From: JACRCT01 sp049841135
GTDB lineage: Bacteria > Myxococcota > Myxococcia > Myxococcales > UBA5297
Assembly (NCBI GenBank): GCA_049841135.1
Contig: JASGHK010000005.1
Location: 1-64,000, forward strand
Direction: 5' to 3'
DNA: 64,000 bases
The position numbers and the translations under genes are program-made. The notes under the pieces were generated by a model. The model did not search any database, was not told where the DNA came from, and saw only the letters and a list, made by a program, of their open reading frames with translations. Every line of letters starts with the position of its first letter. Position 1 is the first letter of the stretch. Positions 54,393 through 62,367 of this stretch are shown piece after piece.

Positions 54393-55115
54393 ATGACGCC
54401 GCTTGCCCTGCTGCTCGCCACCTTTCTCGGTGCCGCCCCGATCCAGGCCCAGCCCATCGCGCCGGCCGCGCCCGCTGCGCCCGCCAAGGTCCTCGCCGAC
54501 GAGGATCCGCCCACGACCTGGTACCAGGGCAACTCCAGCGCGCGGCTGGCGGCACCGGTGGTCATCCGCTTCGACCCGGCCTTCCAGGACCTGACGCCGG
54601 TGGTCGCCAACAACGGCGGTGCCAGCGAAGGGACGACCGCCGCGGCCTCGGCAATGCTCAGTCGCTACAGCCCCTCGATCGCCCGCCGACACTTCGAGGA
54701 CGCCAAGTGGACCACGGGCTCCGGCAAGGGCCTCGAGCTCGTCATCAAGAGCGCGAGCGTGACGTACTACCCGGGGCCCAGCTACCAGGTGCAGGTCATC
54801 GTCGACCGCGTCCAGGACGGAAGGCGGCTCGGCCAGGCCACCGGCAGCGGCCACGCGGCGGCCGACCACGGCAAGGACCGCGCCCGCGCCGCCTGGGCAC
54901 CGGGTCCCTGGGGCCGCGCGGCGCACAACGAGGCGAGCCGGCCGCACCTCGAACAGGACGCCCCGGTGATCCAGCAGGCGGCCTTGAGGGCATTCGACAC
55001 CGCGCTCAACCAGTTGGGCGCGGTGTGGGGCAGCGAGCAGCAGGCGGAGATGTACCGCAAGCAGGCCGAGGAGCAGATCAAGGCCGCGCAGAAGGCCGCC
55101 GCCCAGAAGAAGTGA
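54393..55115 (+). CDS. Exported protein, second tandem paralogue
   Basis: A 240-residue exported protein with signal MTPLALLLATFLGAAPIQA and clear whole-length similarity to the preceding gene (same block order, roughly two-thirds identical over the shared core by eye). It has an extra helical C-terminus (SEQQAEMYRKQAEEQIKAAQKAAAQKK). AGGAG precedes the ATG. The pair most probably arose by tandem duplication; their role is unknown. Confidence 0.65.
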   Translation: MTPLALLLATFLGAAPIQAQPIAPAAPAAPAKVLADEDPPTTWYQGNSSARLAAPVVIRFDPAFQDLTPVVANNGGASEGTTAAASAMLSRYSPSIARRHFEDAKWTTGSGKGLELVIKSASVTYYPGPSYQVQVIVDRVQDGRRLGQATGSGHAAADHGKDRARAAWAPGPWGRAAHNEASRPHLEQDAPVIQQAALRAFDTALNQLGAVWGSEQQAEMYRKQAEEQIKAAQKAAAQKK

Positions 55116-55140
55116 ATCGCCGAGCCTCCTGGAGGGTGCC

Positions 55141-55777
55141 ATGTGGCCGTTCGTCGTCGCCGCACTTCTGGCCGCCGCTCCTGCCAGGCCAGACGCAGAC
55201 GTCCCCAAGACCATGACCAAGGTGGTGGTGCGCCCCCTCGCCGCCGACCTCCCGAGCGGCTCCTTCGCGGCGCAGCCAAAGACCTACTTCCGCGCCGGAA
55301 AGGGCTACGGGCGGGTCGAGGAGGCGCTGGATCGCGAGCTGAACCTCCACGTGCTCATCGTCGTCGACGAGCCCAAGGTCTGGATGATCAACCTCGCGAC
55401 CAAGAGCGGGCGGACCATCACCGACCCCGGACCGACCTTCGTCTTCCACGCGAACATCGTCGATCGCAAGAAGGGTGAGGCGGCCATCTTCGGGCTGGAG
55501 TTCGGCCTCGAGCCCGAGTTCATGAAGAAGCATGCCGCCTCGACCTCCAAGGTGAAGGTCGGCAAGCGGGAGCTTCTCGAGCCAGACCACGACCGTGGAT
55601 GGCTACAAGGTCACGCTGCTCAGCGAGCCCGCGAGCGGAACGCCCCAGCAGCTCAAGGTCGAGCGAGGCGGGAAGCTGCTCTTCGAGGTCGAGTACCTCG
55701 AATACCGCCGCGACCTGCCCTTCGACCCAAAGCTCTTCACCCCGCCGCCCGGCATCGTGCTGACCGAAGCCCGCTGA
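55141..55777 (+). CDS. Exported protein of unknown function (frameshifted)
   Basis: The corrected protein is 211 residues, with a signal (MWPFVVAALLAAAPA). The mature part alternates short strands (KVVVRPLAADLPSGSFAAQPKTYFRAGKGYG, VLIVVDEPKVWMINLATKSGRTITDPGPTFVFHANIVD), possibly a LolA/LppX-like sheet, though I do not see a diagnostic motif. A one-base insertion, GAGCTTC at 55570-55576, separates VGKREL from SSQTTTVDGYKVTLLSEP. It follows the tandem paralogues by 25 bases and is probably co-transcribed with them. Confidence 0.55.
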
Positions 55778-55790
55778 ACCGGAGCCCGCC

Positions 55791-56162
55791 ATGAACCAGC
55801 GATTCCCCATCCGCTTCGACAAGGCCTACGGCTGGCTCTCGACCGTGTTCTTGATGCCGCCATCAAGCTCCTACGTGGAGGTCGTGGGCGACCAGGTCGA
55901 GGCGCGCATGGGTCCCTCGTTCCTGGCGCGGTTCCCCCTGTCCGCGGTCAACTCCGCCGGCGAGCGCCACGCCTTCACGCTCAGCCGCGGCGTGCACGGC
56001 TGGGCCGGACGCTGGCTCGTCAACGGCTCGGGACAGGGCCTGGTCAGCATCCGGCTCGAGCCCAAGCAGAGCGCGCGCGTCCTGGGGTTCCCCGTCGGCC
56101 TGCGCGAGCTGATCGTCAGCGTCGACGACCCGGCCGGGCTCATCCGGGCGCTGGGCAAGTAG
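55791..56162 (+). CDS. Small conserved-looking protein, unknown function
   Basis: A 123-residue soluble protein (MNQRFPIRFDKAYGWLSTVF...). It is mostly beta-strand with a final helix (VDDPAGLIRALGK), a layout that could be a small PH-like sheet plus helix. No motif is recognised. It starts 13 bases after the previous stop, so it belongs to the same transcript as the two tandem paralogues and the exported protein. Confidence 0.5.
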   Translation: MNQRFPIRFDKAYGWLSTVFLMPPSSSYVEVVGDQVEARMGPSFLARFPLSAVNSAGERHAFTLSRGVHGWAGRWLVNGSGQGLVSIRLEPKQSARVLGFPVGLRELIVSVDDPAGLIRALGK

Positions 56163-56174
56163 CGGTTCACATCC

Positions 56175-56220
56175 AGCCCGCGAAGGCGGGCTTCGCAGAA
56201 TCAGGTGCGACTTCAGTCGC
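56175..56220 (+). terminator. Double hairpin after the small-protein gene
   Basis: AGCCCGC-GAAG-GCGGGCT (7-bp stem) at 56175-56192, then GCGACT-TC-AGTCGC at 56207-56220. This lies in the 95-bp gap before the convergent ZIP gene and could act on the plus strand. Confidence 0.5.
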
Positions 56221-56257
56221 CGGCTCCGACGTCCGGGCGGCTCACGCACCTCGACCG

Positions 56258-56986
56258 CTACTCCCCGAAGAGCTTCACGCACCAGAACGCCAGGAAGCCG
56301 CCGAAGAGGACGAGCACCGAGGACGGCGCCTCCTCGATCTCGTGGGCCTCCATCAACAGCTCGTCGGTCACCAGGTAGAGCAGCGCCGCCGCGCTTGCCG
56401 CCAGCGCCGCGCCGATGGTGTCGTGCGAGGCGCCGCCCAGGAGCCAGTTACCGACCACCGCCGCGACGACGACGACCAGGCCCAGCGCCGCGGACAGCAG
56501 GAACGTCGTGCGCCGCTTCATCTGGTCCGAGGTCAGCGACAGGCCCAGGAAGAGCAGCTCCACCGACAGGCCGATGCACAGCACCAGGCCGGTCGAGCCG
56601 CCCGCGGCGAAGCCCGCGCCGATGATGAAGCCGTCGGTCGCGACGTCGATGAACGTCGCCAGCAAGAGTCCCTTCGACACGCCGCTGCCGTGGCTCTGTT
56701 GCGGCGCCTCCTTCTCGGCCTTCTCCAGGCGCGTCGTGTAGACCTTCAGCCCGTACATGAAGAGGCTGCCCACGGCGAAGGAGAGGACCAGCAGCCAGCG
56801 GTTGGCGTGCTCCTTCTCCAGCTCCGGGAACAGCTCCACCGCCAAGGCCGCGAGGACCACGCCGGCCGCGAAGTGCTGGATGAGGCTGCGCGCCTTGTGC
56901 GACGGGCGCCACAGCGCGGCCAGCACGCCGCCCACGGCCGACACCACCGCCGGGATGGCCATGAGCGCCAGGTTCTGGAGGGTCAT
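56258..56986 (-). CDS. ZIP-family metal transporter
   Basis: A 242-residue integral membrane protein with seven or eight helices. The start MTLQNLALM at 56986 is used; the upstream ATG lacks a ribosome site. Family features include HFAAGVVLAALAVELFPELEKE in an early helix, TFIDVATDGFIIGAGFAAGG (metal-site helix) and ATGL-type glycine helices. ZIP proteins move zinc, iron or manganese into the cytoplasm. A region of acidic and His residues between helices is short here. Confidence 0.8.
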   Translation of the reverse strand: MTLQNLALMAIPAVVSAVGGVLAALWRPSHKARSLIQHFAAGVVLAALAVELFPELEKEHANRWLLVLSFAVGSLFMYGLKVYTTRLEKAEKEAPQQSHGSGVSKGLLLATFIDVATDGFIIGAGFAAGGSTGLVLCIGLSVELLFLGLSLTSDQMKRRTTFLLSAALGLVVVVAAVVGNWLLGGASHDTIGAALAASAAALLYLVTDELLMEAHEIEEAPSSVLVLFGGFLAFWCVKLFGE

Positions 56987-57074
56987 GGGGCGAACTAAAG
57001 AGCAGTCGGCCACCGGTTGTCGAGGCGCGCCGGCTTGTCGTGGGGCCGCGCGAGTGCGCTAAGGTCTGGCCACC

Positions 57075-58934
57075 ATGCGCTCTCCCCTCCTCCCCACCGT
57101 GCTGTCGCTGATCGCGATCCCCGCGCTCGCCTTCGCAGCCGCCGCCCCTGGCGCCAAGGCCAAGGCTCCCACGCCCGCGGAGGCCAAGGCCTTCGCGGCC
57201 CAGGTGAACAAGGACCTCAAGGATCTCTGGAGCCGCCAGCAGACCGCCGAGTGGATCAAGAACACCTACATCACCGACGACACCGAGCGGAACGCGGCCG
57301 CGGCCAACGACGACCTGATGGCCTACACCACCCGGGCCATCCTCGAGGCGCGGCGCTTCGATTCCATCAAGGCCAAGCTCGATCCCGAGACCGCGCGCTT
57401 CCTCTACCTGCTGTCCGTCTCGCAGTCGCTGCCGGCGCCCACCGATCCCGCCAAGCGCCAGGAGCTGGCGAGCATCGCCGCCAAGCTCGAGGGCCTGTAC
57501 GGCAAGGGCAAGTGGTGTGGCCCCTCGACGAGCGCGGGATCGGCGCCCAAGAAGGAGTGCCGCGACCTGCTGGCGCTAGAGGAGACGTTCAAGCAGAGCC
57601 GCAACTGGGACGAGCTGGTCGACGCCTGGGCCGGCTGGCACACCATCAGCGTCCCCATGCGGCCGATGTACGAGCGGCTGGTCGCGCTCTCCAACGAGGG
57701 CGCCCGCGAGGTGGGCTTCAAGGACACCGGCGACCTGTGGCGCTCTGGCTACGACATGAGCGCCGCCGACTTCGAGAAGGAGAGCGACCGGCTCTGGCAG
57801 CAGGTCAAGCCGCTCTACGACCAGCTCCACTGCTACGTGCGCGGCCGGCTGCAGGCGGTCTACGGCAAGGAGAAGGTCCCCGATGGCGCGCCCATCCCCG
57901 CGCACCTGTTCGGCAACATGTGGGCGCAGGAGTGGGGGAACATCTGGCCCCTCGTCGAGCCGAAGACCACCGCCTCGCCGGGTCCGTCGCTCGACATCGA
58001 CAAGGCGCTGGCCGAGCAGAAGTACGACCCGGTGAAGATGGTCAAGCTGGGCGAGGCATTCTTCGTCTCGCTGGGCCTGGACCCGCTGCCGCCGACCTTC
58101 TGGGAGCGCTCGATGTTCAGCAAGCCGCGCGACCGCGAGGTCGTCTGCCACGCCAGCGCCTGGGACCCGACGTTCTCCAACGACCTGCGCATCAAAATGT
58201 GCATCCGGCAGACGGAGGAGGACCTGGTCACCATCCACCACGAGCTCGGGCACGACTACTACTACCACTCGTACTTCACGCTCCCGGTGCTCTTCCAGCA
58301 GGGCGCCAACGACGGCTTCCACGAGGCCATCGGCGACACCATCGCCCTGTCGGTGACCCCCGGCTACTACCGGCAGGTCGGGCTCGCCTCGCAGGTGCCC
58401 AGCGACGAGCAGGCGCTGATCAACGTGCAGCTCAAGGACGCGCTGGAGCGGATCGCCTTCCTGCCCTTCGGCAAGCTCATCGACCAGTGGCGCTGGCAGG
58501 TCTTCAGCGGGCGGGTGAGCCCCAAGGACTACAACGCGGCGTGGTGGAAGCTGCGCAAGGACCTGCAGGGCGTCGCGCCGCCGGTCGCGCGCAGCGAGGC
58601 CGACTTCGACCCCGGCGCCAAGTACCACATCCCCGCGAACGTGCCGTACACGCGCTACTTCCTGGCGCGCATCCTCCAGTTCCAGTTCCACCGCGCGCTG
58701 TGCAAGACCGCCGGCCACACCGGGCCGCTGCACACCTGCTCCATCTACGGGAACAAGGAGGCCGGCAAGAAGCTGCAGGCCCTGCTCGCCCTGGGCGCCA
58801 GCAAGCCGTGGCCGCAGGCGCTGGAGTCGATGACCGGGGAGAAGCAGATGGACGCGACCGCCATCGTCGACTACTTCGCGCCGCTGTCGAAGTGGCTCGC
58901 GGAGCAGAACAAGGGCAAGCAGTGCGGGTGGTGA
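57075..58934 (+). CDS. M2-family (ACE-like) zinc dipeptidyl carboxypeptidase
   Basis: A 619-residue exported protein with a signal (MRSPLLPTVLSLIAIPALAFA). The active site is complete: HHELGH with zinc ligands H389 and H393 and catalytic E390, and the third ligand E417 in GFHEAIGD, exactly 24 residues after H393 as in angiotensin-converting enzymes. Other family blocks are GNMWAQEWGNIWPLVEP, VVCHASAWDP and CGW at the end. It probably removes dipeptides from peptide C-termini in the periplasm. The gene has its own promoter region. Confidence 0.95.
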   Translation: MRSPLLPTVLSLIAIPALAFAAAAPGAKAKAPTPAEAKAFAAQVNKDLKDLWSRQQTAEWIKNTYITDDTERNAAAANDDLMAYTTRAILEARRFDSIKAKLDPETARFLYLLSVSQSLPAPTDPAKRQELASIAAKLEGLYGKGKWCGPSTSAGSAPKKECRDLLALEETFKQSRNWDELVDAWAGWHTISVPMRPMYERLVALSNEGAREVGFKDTGDLWRSGYDMSAADFEKESDRLWQQVKPLYDQLHCYVRGRLQAVYGKEKVPDGAPIPAHLFGNMWAQEWGNIWPLVEPKTTASPGPSLDIDKALAEQKYDPVKMVKLGEAFFVSLGLDPLPPTFWERSMFSKPRDREVVCHASAWDPTFSNDLRIKMCIRQTEEDLVTIHHELGHDYYYHSYFTLPVLFQQGANDGFHEAIGDTIALSVTPGYYRQVGLASQVPSDEQALINVQLKDALERIAFLPFGKLIDQWRWQVFSGRVSPKDYNAAWWKLRKDLQGVAPPVARSEADFDPGAKYHIPANVPYTRYFLARILQFQFHRALCKTAGHTGPLHTCSIYGNKEAGKKLQALLALGASKPWPQALESMTGEKQMDATAIVDYFAPLSKWLAEQNKGKQCGW

Positions 58935-58991
58935 CCTGCCTGGAAAGCGCGGCGCGACTTCACGGTGACCATGTTCTGCAGGCGCGCCCGC

Positions 58992-59040
58992 GAACCGCAA
59001 GCGTGAGCGCGCGGGCCTCCTTCAGCCCTGCGCAGTGACC
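58992..59040. repeat. Dispersed 48-bp intergenic repeat, copy 2
   Basis: Second copy of the repeat found between panB and panC (40726-40773); this one lies downstream of the M2 peptidase gene, directly before the 9-bp array. Confidence 0.7.
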
Positions 59041-59063
59041 AACGCCGCAGCAGGCAAAGAGCC

Positions 59064-59112
59064 AGTCCATCGGTCCATGGACGAGATGGACCGGATGGAC
59101 GAGATGGACCAG
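59064..59112. repeat. 9-bp repeat array, locus 5 (ATGGACNNN units)
   Basis: Four right-hand units (ATGGACGAG, ATGGACCGG, ATGGACGAG, ATGGACCAG) are preceded by left-facing AGTCCATCG and a GTCCATGGAC palindrome (59073-59082). The array lies between the convergent M2 peptidase and YccF genes. Confidence 0.75.
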
Positions 59113-59127
59113 CGAAGGAGCCCGCGG

Positions 59128-59496
59128 TCAGTGCGCAGTGATGCGCGCGCCGAAGGGCGTGAGCGCCAGCATTCCCAGCTTCAGGTGCTGGTAGGCAAAC
59201 GGAATCCCGATGATGGAGACGGCCAGCGGGAGTGCGAGCGCGACGTGGCTCAGGAAGATCCACAGGCCGGCGAAGATGAACCAGAGGACGTTGAGCGGGA
59301 AGGAGACCACGCCGCCGCGCGACTGGAAGTCCTTGCCGAACGGGAAGAGCGCGAGCCCGGCGATCTTGAAGCACTGCATACCGAACGGGATGCCCACGAT
59401 CGTCACGCAGCACACCACTCCGACGAGCAGATACTCAATCGCCGTGATGAACCCGCCGCCGACGATGGCCCAGAGCAGGTTCAAGAGGAGATTCAT
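59128..59496 (-). CDS. YccF family membrane protein
   Basis: A 122-residue integral membrane protein (MNLLLNLLWAIVGGGFITAIEYLLVGVVCCVTIVGIPFG...). It has two YccF halves: VGIPFGMQCFKIAGLALFPFGKD and IIGIPFAYQHLKLGMLALTPFG. AAGGAG precedes the start at 59496. Family function is unknown. It is the last gene of a minus-strand run that includes the next lipoprotein and the glycosylase. Confidence 0.88.
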   Translation of the reverse strand: MNLLLNLLWAIVGGGFITAIEYLLVGVVCCVTIVGIPFGMQCFKIAGLALFPFGKDFQSRGGVVSFPLNVLWFIFAGLWIFLSHVALALPLAVSIIGIPFAYQHLKLGMLALTPFGARITAH

Positions 59497-59584
59497 CGCC
59501 GCTCCTTCCTTGGACTCTCGCGTGATTGCGCGTCCCTGACTGCACCTACGGGCAGGCTCCAGTCCGATTGCATCACGTGCCGGC

Positions 59585-60674
59585 TCACTCGCAGCGCGCG
59601 ACGCCCGGCGCGGCCTCGCTCCATTTGCCCGACGCGCACCAGCCCAGCTCCGCGTCGACGGTCCGTACCTTCGCGCCTGCGGGAAAGAGGTACGCCCCCT
59701 CGAGCGGCACCGCCGCCGGCTTGCCACGCACGGACAAGAGCCGCGCGACCTCCGTGGGCCGCCAGACGAGAATCGAGCGGGTCGAAGTCGAAGCTCCACA
59801 GCCGCGAGGGCACCGCCGCCACGTCGCGGAAGGCCATGTCCCACTCCGCACGGCACGGGATGTAGCCGCCGGGGAAGTCGGAGGAAGGCCTGCTGCGCAA
59901 GCGCGGCTCGAGGCCCGCTGGCGGATCGGTGACCAGGCAGCCGGCGAGGTTCGCCCGGTCGCTGACCGCGCTGCCGCAGCGACCGCAGACGTAGGCGCCG
60001 GGGCCCCAGCGGGAGCAGCAGGAGTCGTGCGCCTCGGAGCCCACGCTGGTGGGGCAGCGGAGCATGCCGGCCTCGTCCTCGTCGCAGTTCGACATCGGCG
60101 CGCCGTCGCAGTTGTTGCCGCTGCCGCGCCAGCAGACGTCGAGGCCACGGCAGACGCCGGGCACGACGTGGACGCGCGCGCGCCCGGTGGCCCTGGCGCC
60201 CTCTCCTGCGACGCGCAGCACCACCCGGAAGCGCTGCCCCGCCGTGGAGGAGCCGACCTCGAAGCCCAGGCGGATCTGCTTGATGCCCGTGCAGTCGCGC
60301 GCGGCCTCGAGCAGCTCGCCGTTGTTCCCGGTGTCCGAGGACCAGCAGAGGAGCTTCTCGCCGCCGACCGCGGTCCAGCTCGCGCCGCCGTCCATGGAGG
60401 ACTCGAGCACCGCCTCCACCGGCCGGTCCGAGAAGGCGGTGCGGTGCGTGACCAGGACGACGCGCTCGCCCGCGACCGGCACCGCGTCGACCGGGAGCAC
60501 CGCCTCGCCCTGCGCCAGGTCGTAGCGGGCGATCTCCCCGGTCCAGCGCGGCCCTGGGCACGGCGAAGGATTCTCCGGCCCCGCGCGACGGTTGGGCGGC
60601 GGCGCGCCGGCGATGGCGCAGGAGGTGGCAGCGAAGCCCAAGCTGAGGACGAGCGCGGCGGTCGGACGCGACAT
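59585..60674 (-). CDS. Cys-rich lipoprotein, function unknown (frameshifted)
   Basis: The corrected protein is 362 residues. A lipoprotein signal (MSRPTAALVLSLGFAATSC) is followed by a Cys-rich body with several pairs (CRGLDVC, NNCDGAPMSNCDEDE, HDSCCSRWGPGAYVCGRCG). This pattern looks like a disulfide-stabilised surface protein; the middle also has a sialidase/Asp-box-like SSMDGGASW, which may be fortuitous. One base is inserted near 59769-59774 (CGAGAATCGAG on the plus strand; GATTC for GATC in the coding direction). It begins 21 bases after the glycosylase gene ends. Confidence 0.6.
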
Positions 60675-60694
60675 GGCGGCGATTGTGCCACCCG

Positions 60695-61577
60695 TCAGGC
60701 CGGAGAGATGAGTCCTCGTTGCAGCAGCCGCGCCCCCAACGCGTAGAAGTAGAGGTAGCCGCGCCGCGGGCCCAGGCGCTCGGTGAGCCGTTCGATGACG
60801 ACGCCCTCGCCCAGAAGCTCGCGCAAGCCGCGCTGGACTCCCGCATCGCCCGCCGGAAAGACATCCATCCGCCGCAGCCCACGCAGCAGGACCAGCGCCG
60901 CGCTCCAGGGACCGATGCCTGGAAGCTCGTCCAGCCGACGCAGGGCAGCATCGCTGGGCATCCGCGCGAGCGCGTCCTCGCGCAGCGAGCCGTCGACGAT
61001 CCGCCGGGCGACGCTCTGCAGCGTCGACACCTTGGTGCGGCTCAGCCCGATCCCGATGAAGTCCTGAGGCGAGGCCGAAGCCACCTCGCCAGCCTCCGGG
61101 AACGCCCACAGCTCGCCCACCCTCCGTCCGAACCGCTCGACGAACCGCCCCACCGCTGCGGTACCGGCATCGAGGCTGACCTGCTGGTAGGGCACGACCC
61201 GGCAGAAGGACTCGAACAGGGTCGGGAAGCATGGGGGCCGCGCTCCTCTCAACGCCGCACTCAGCGCCCACAGTCTCGGCCCTTCCATCGGGAAGCTCGA
61301 ATCCAGGCTCGAAGTCCAGACCGAGAATCCGCCGGATCGCCGCTTCCGCGCCTGGCTCCGAATCGGCGGCCCCCATCGGGTCCACCGTCAGCTCCAGACG
61401 GGGCTCATCCAACGAGCCCAGATTTCGCACCGAGCACGCCGCGGGCGGCCGCCCGGCGACGGCGAGCGCCCGTCGATACTGCCCATCGACCCAGGCGTCC
61501 ACGCGGTTGTCCGGCCCGCGTTGCAGCAGCCGGACCGTGGCCTTGAGATGGAAAGGCGGATGCACCGGGAGCCGCAT
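60695..61577 (-). CDS. AlkA-type DNA-3-methyladenine glycosylase (frameshifted)
   Basis: The corrected protein is 293 residues. The N-terminal third (MRLPVHPPFHLKATVRLLQRG..., RRILGLDFEPGFELP) is the AlkA-type sheet. The C-terminal two-thirds form a HhH-GPD domain: FPTLFESFCRVVPYQQVSL, LPGIGPWSAALVLLRGLRRMDVFPAGDAGVQRGL with the HhH glycine loop and the following catalytic Asp. It excises alkylated bases from DNA. An insertion gives GAAGCTC on the plus strand at 61292-61298 (GAGCTTC in the coding direction). The start at 61577 has a nearby GGAG. Confidence 0.85.
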
Positions 61578-61626
61578 GGCTCCACGCTGGGGCCGGGCCG
61601 GTACAATGCCAGCCACGGAGCCGCCC

Positions 61627-62244
61627 ATGTCCCGCTTCGGTCTTGCCGTCTTCTTGCTGCTCCACACTGCGGCCGCGCCCGCGCCCGCGAAGGACAAGCC
61701 CATGGCCCCCAAGCCCGCCTCGTGCCTCGCTGAGCTCTCCGTCGATCGCGGGCAGAGCCCGTGGCAGGGCTTCACCTCGTCCGCCGAGGAAGAGGCGGCT
61801 GGGAAGCACGTCGCGGCCGTGGCCGACCTCTCGAAGCTCGAGCGCGTTCCGCACCTGGCCAAGTACGACGTCGCGGGCAAGCCGCTCCTCGCCATCGATC
61901 GCGACAGGCAGCGCGTCGTCGTCTCAGCCGAGCACTTCACCGACCTCGAGCGCGCGGACGGAACGCGCGCCGGCACGACGAAGCTGGGCACGGTCAAGAG
62001 CGCTGCGCTCCGAGCGAAGCCGCGCGAGCTGGTGCTCTTCCTCGTCGAGTCGCAGCTCATCCAGACCTACTGGCACCTCGAATCGAAGCTCTGTCTCGAC
62101 TCCGAGGAGGACGGAGCCCAGCGCTACCGCGCGCGCTTTTCGGGGACGCACCTGTTCTTCACCAGCAAGCGCAACGAGAAGCCGCTGTCGTTCCAGGTGA
62201 CGCTGGACAAGGTGAGCGGGCTCGTCGAAGTCGAGGCGAGCTGA
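61627..62244 (+). CDS. Exported protein of unknown function
   Basis: A 205-residue protein with a signal (MSRFGLAVFLLLHTAAAPAPA). The mature part has two cysteines (ASCLAEL and ESKLCLDS) and regular strands (VSAEHFTDLERADGTRAGTTKLG, RARFSGTHLFFTSKRN). No domain is recognised. Divergent from the glycosylase gene by 49 bases. Confidence 0.55.
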   Translation: MSRFGLAVFLLLHTAAAPAPAKDKPMAPKPASCLAELSVDRGQSPWQGFTSSAEEEAAGKHVAAVADLSKLERVPHLAKYDVAGKPLLAIDRDRQRVVVSAEHFTDLERADGTRAGTTKLGTVKSAALRAKPRELVLFLVESQLIQTYWHLESKLCLDSEEDGAQRYRARFSGTHLFFTSKRNEKPLSFQVTLDKVSGLVEVEAS

Positions 62245-62367
62245 CGGCTACGGTGGTTGAACGGCTTTCGCGCCTGCGGCGACTGCGCGCTGGGCTCCTG
62301 GACGGAGCTGCGCTACTTCGGAGAGCCCTGAGCCATACCTTCCTCACCTCGACCTGTAGGAGCCTCC

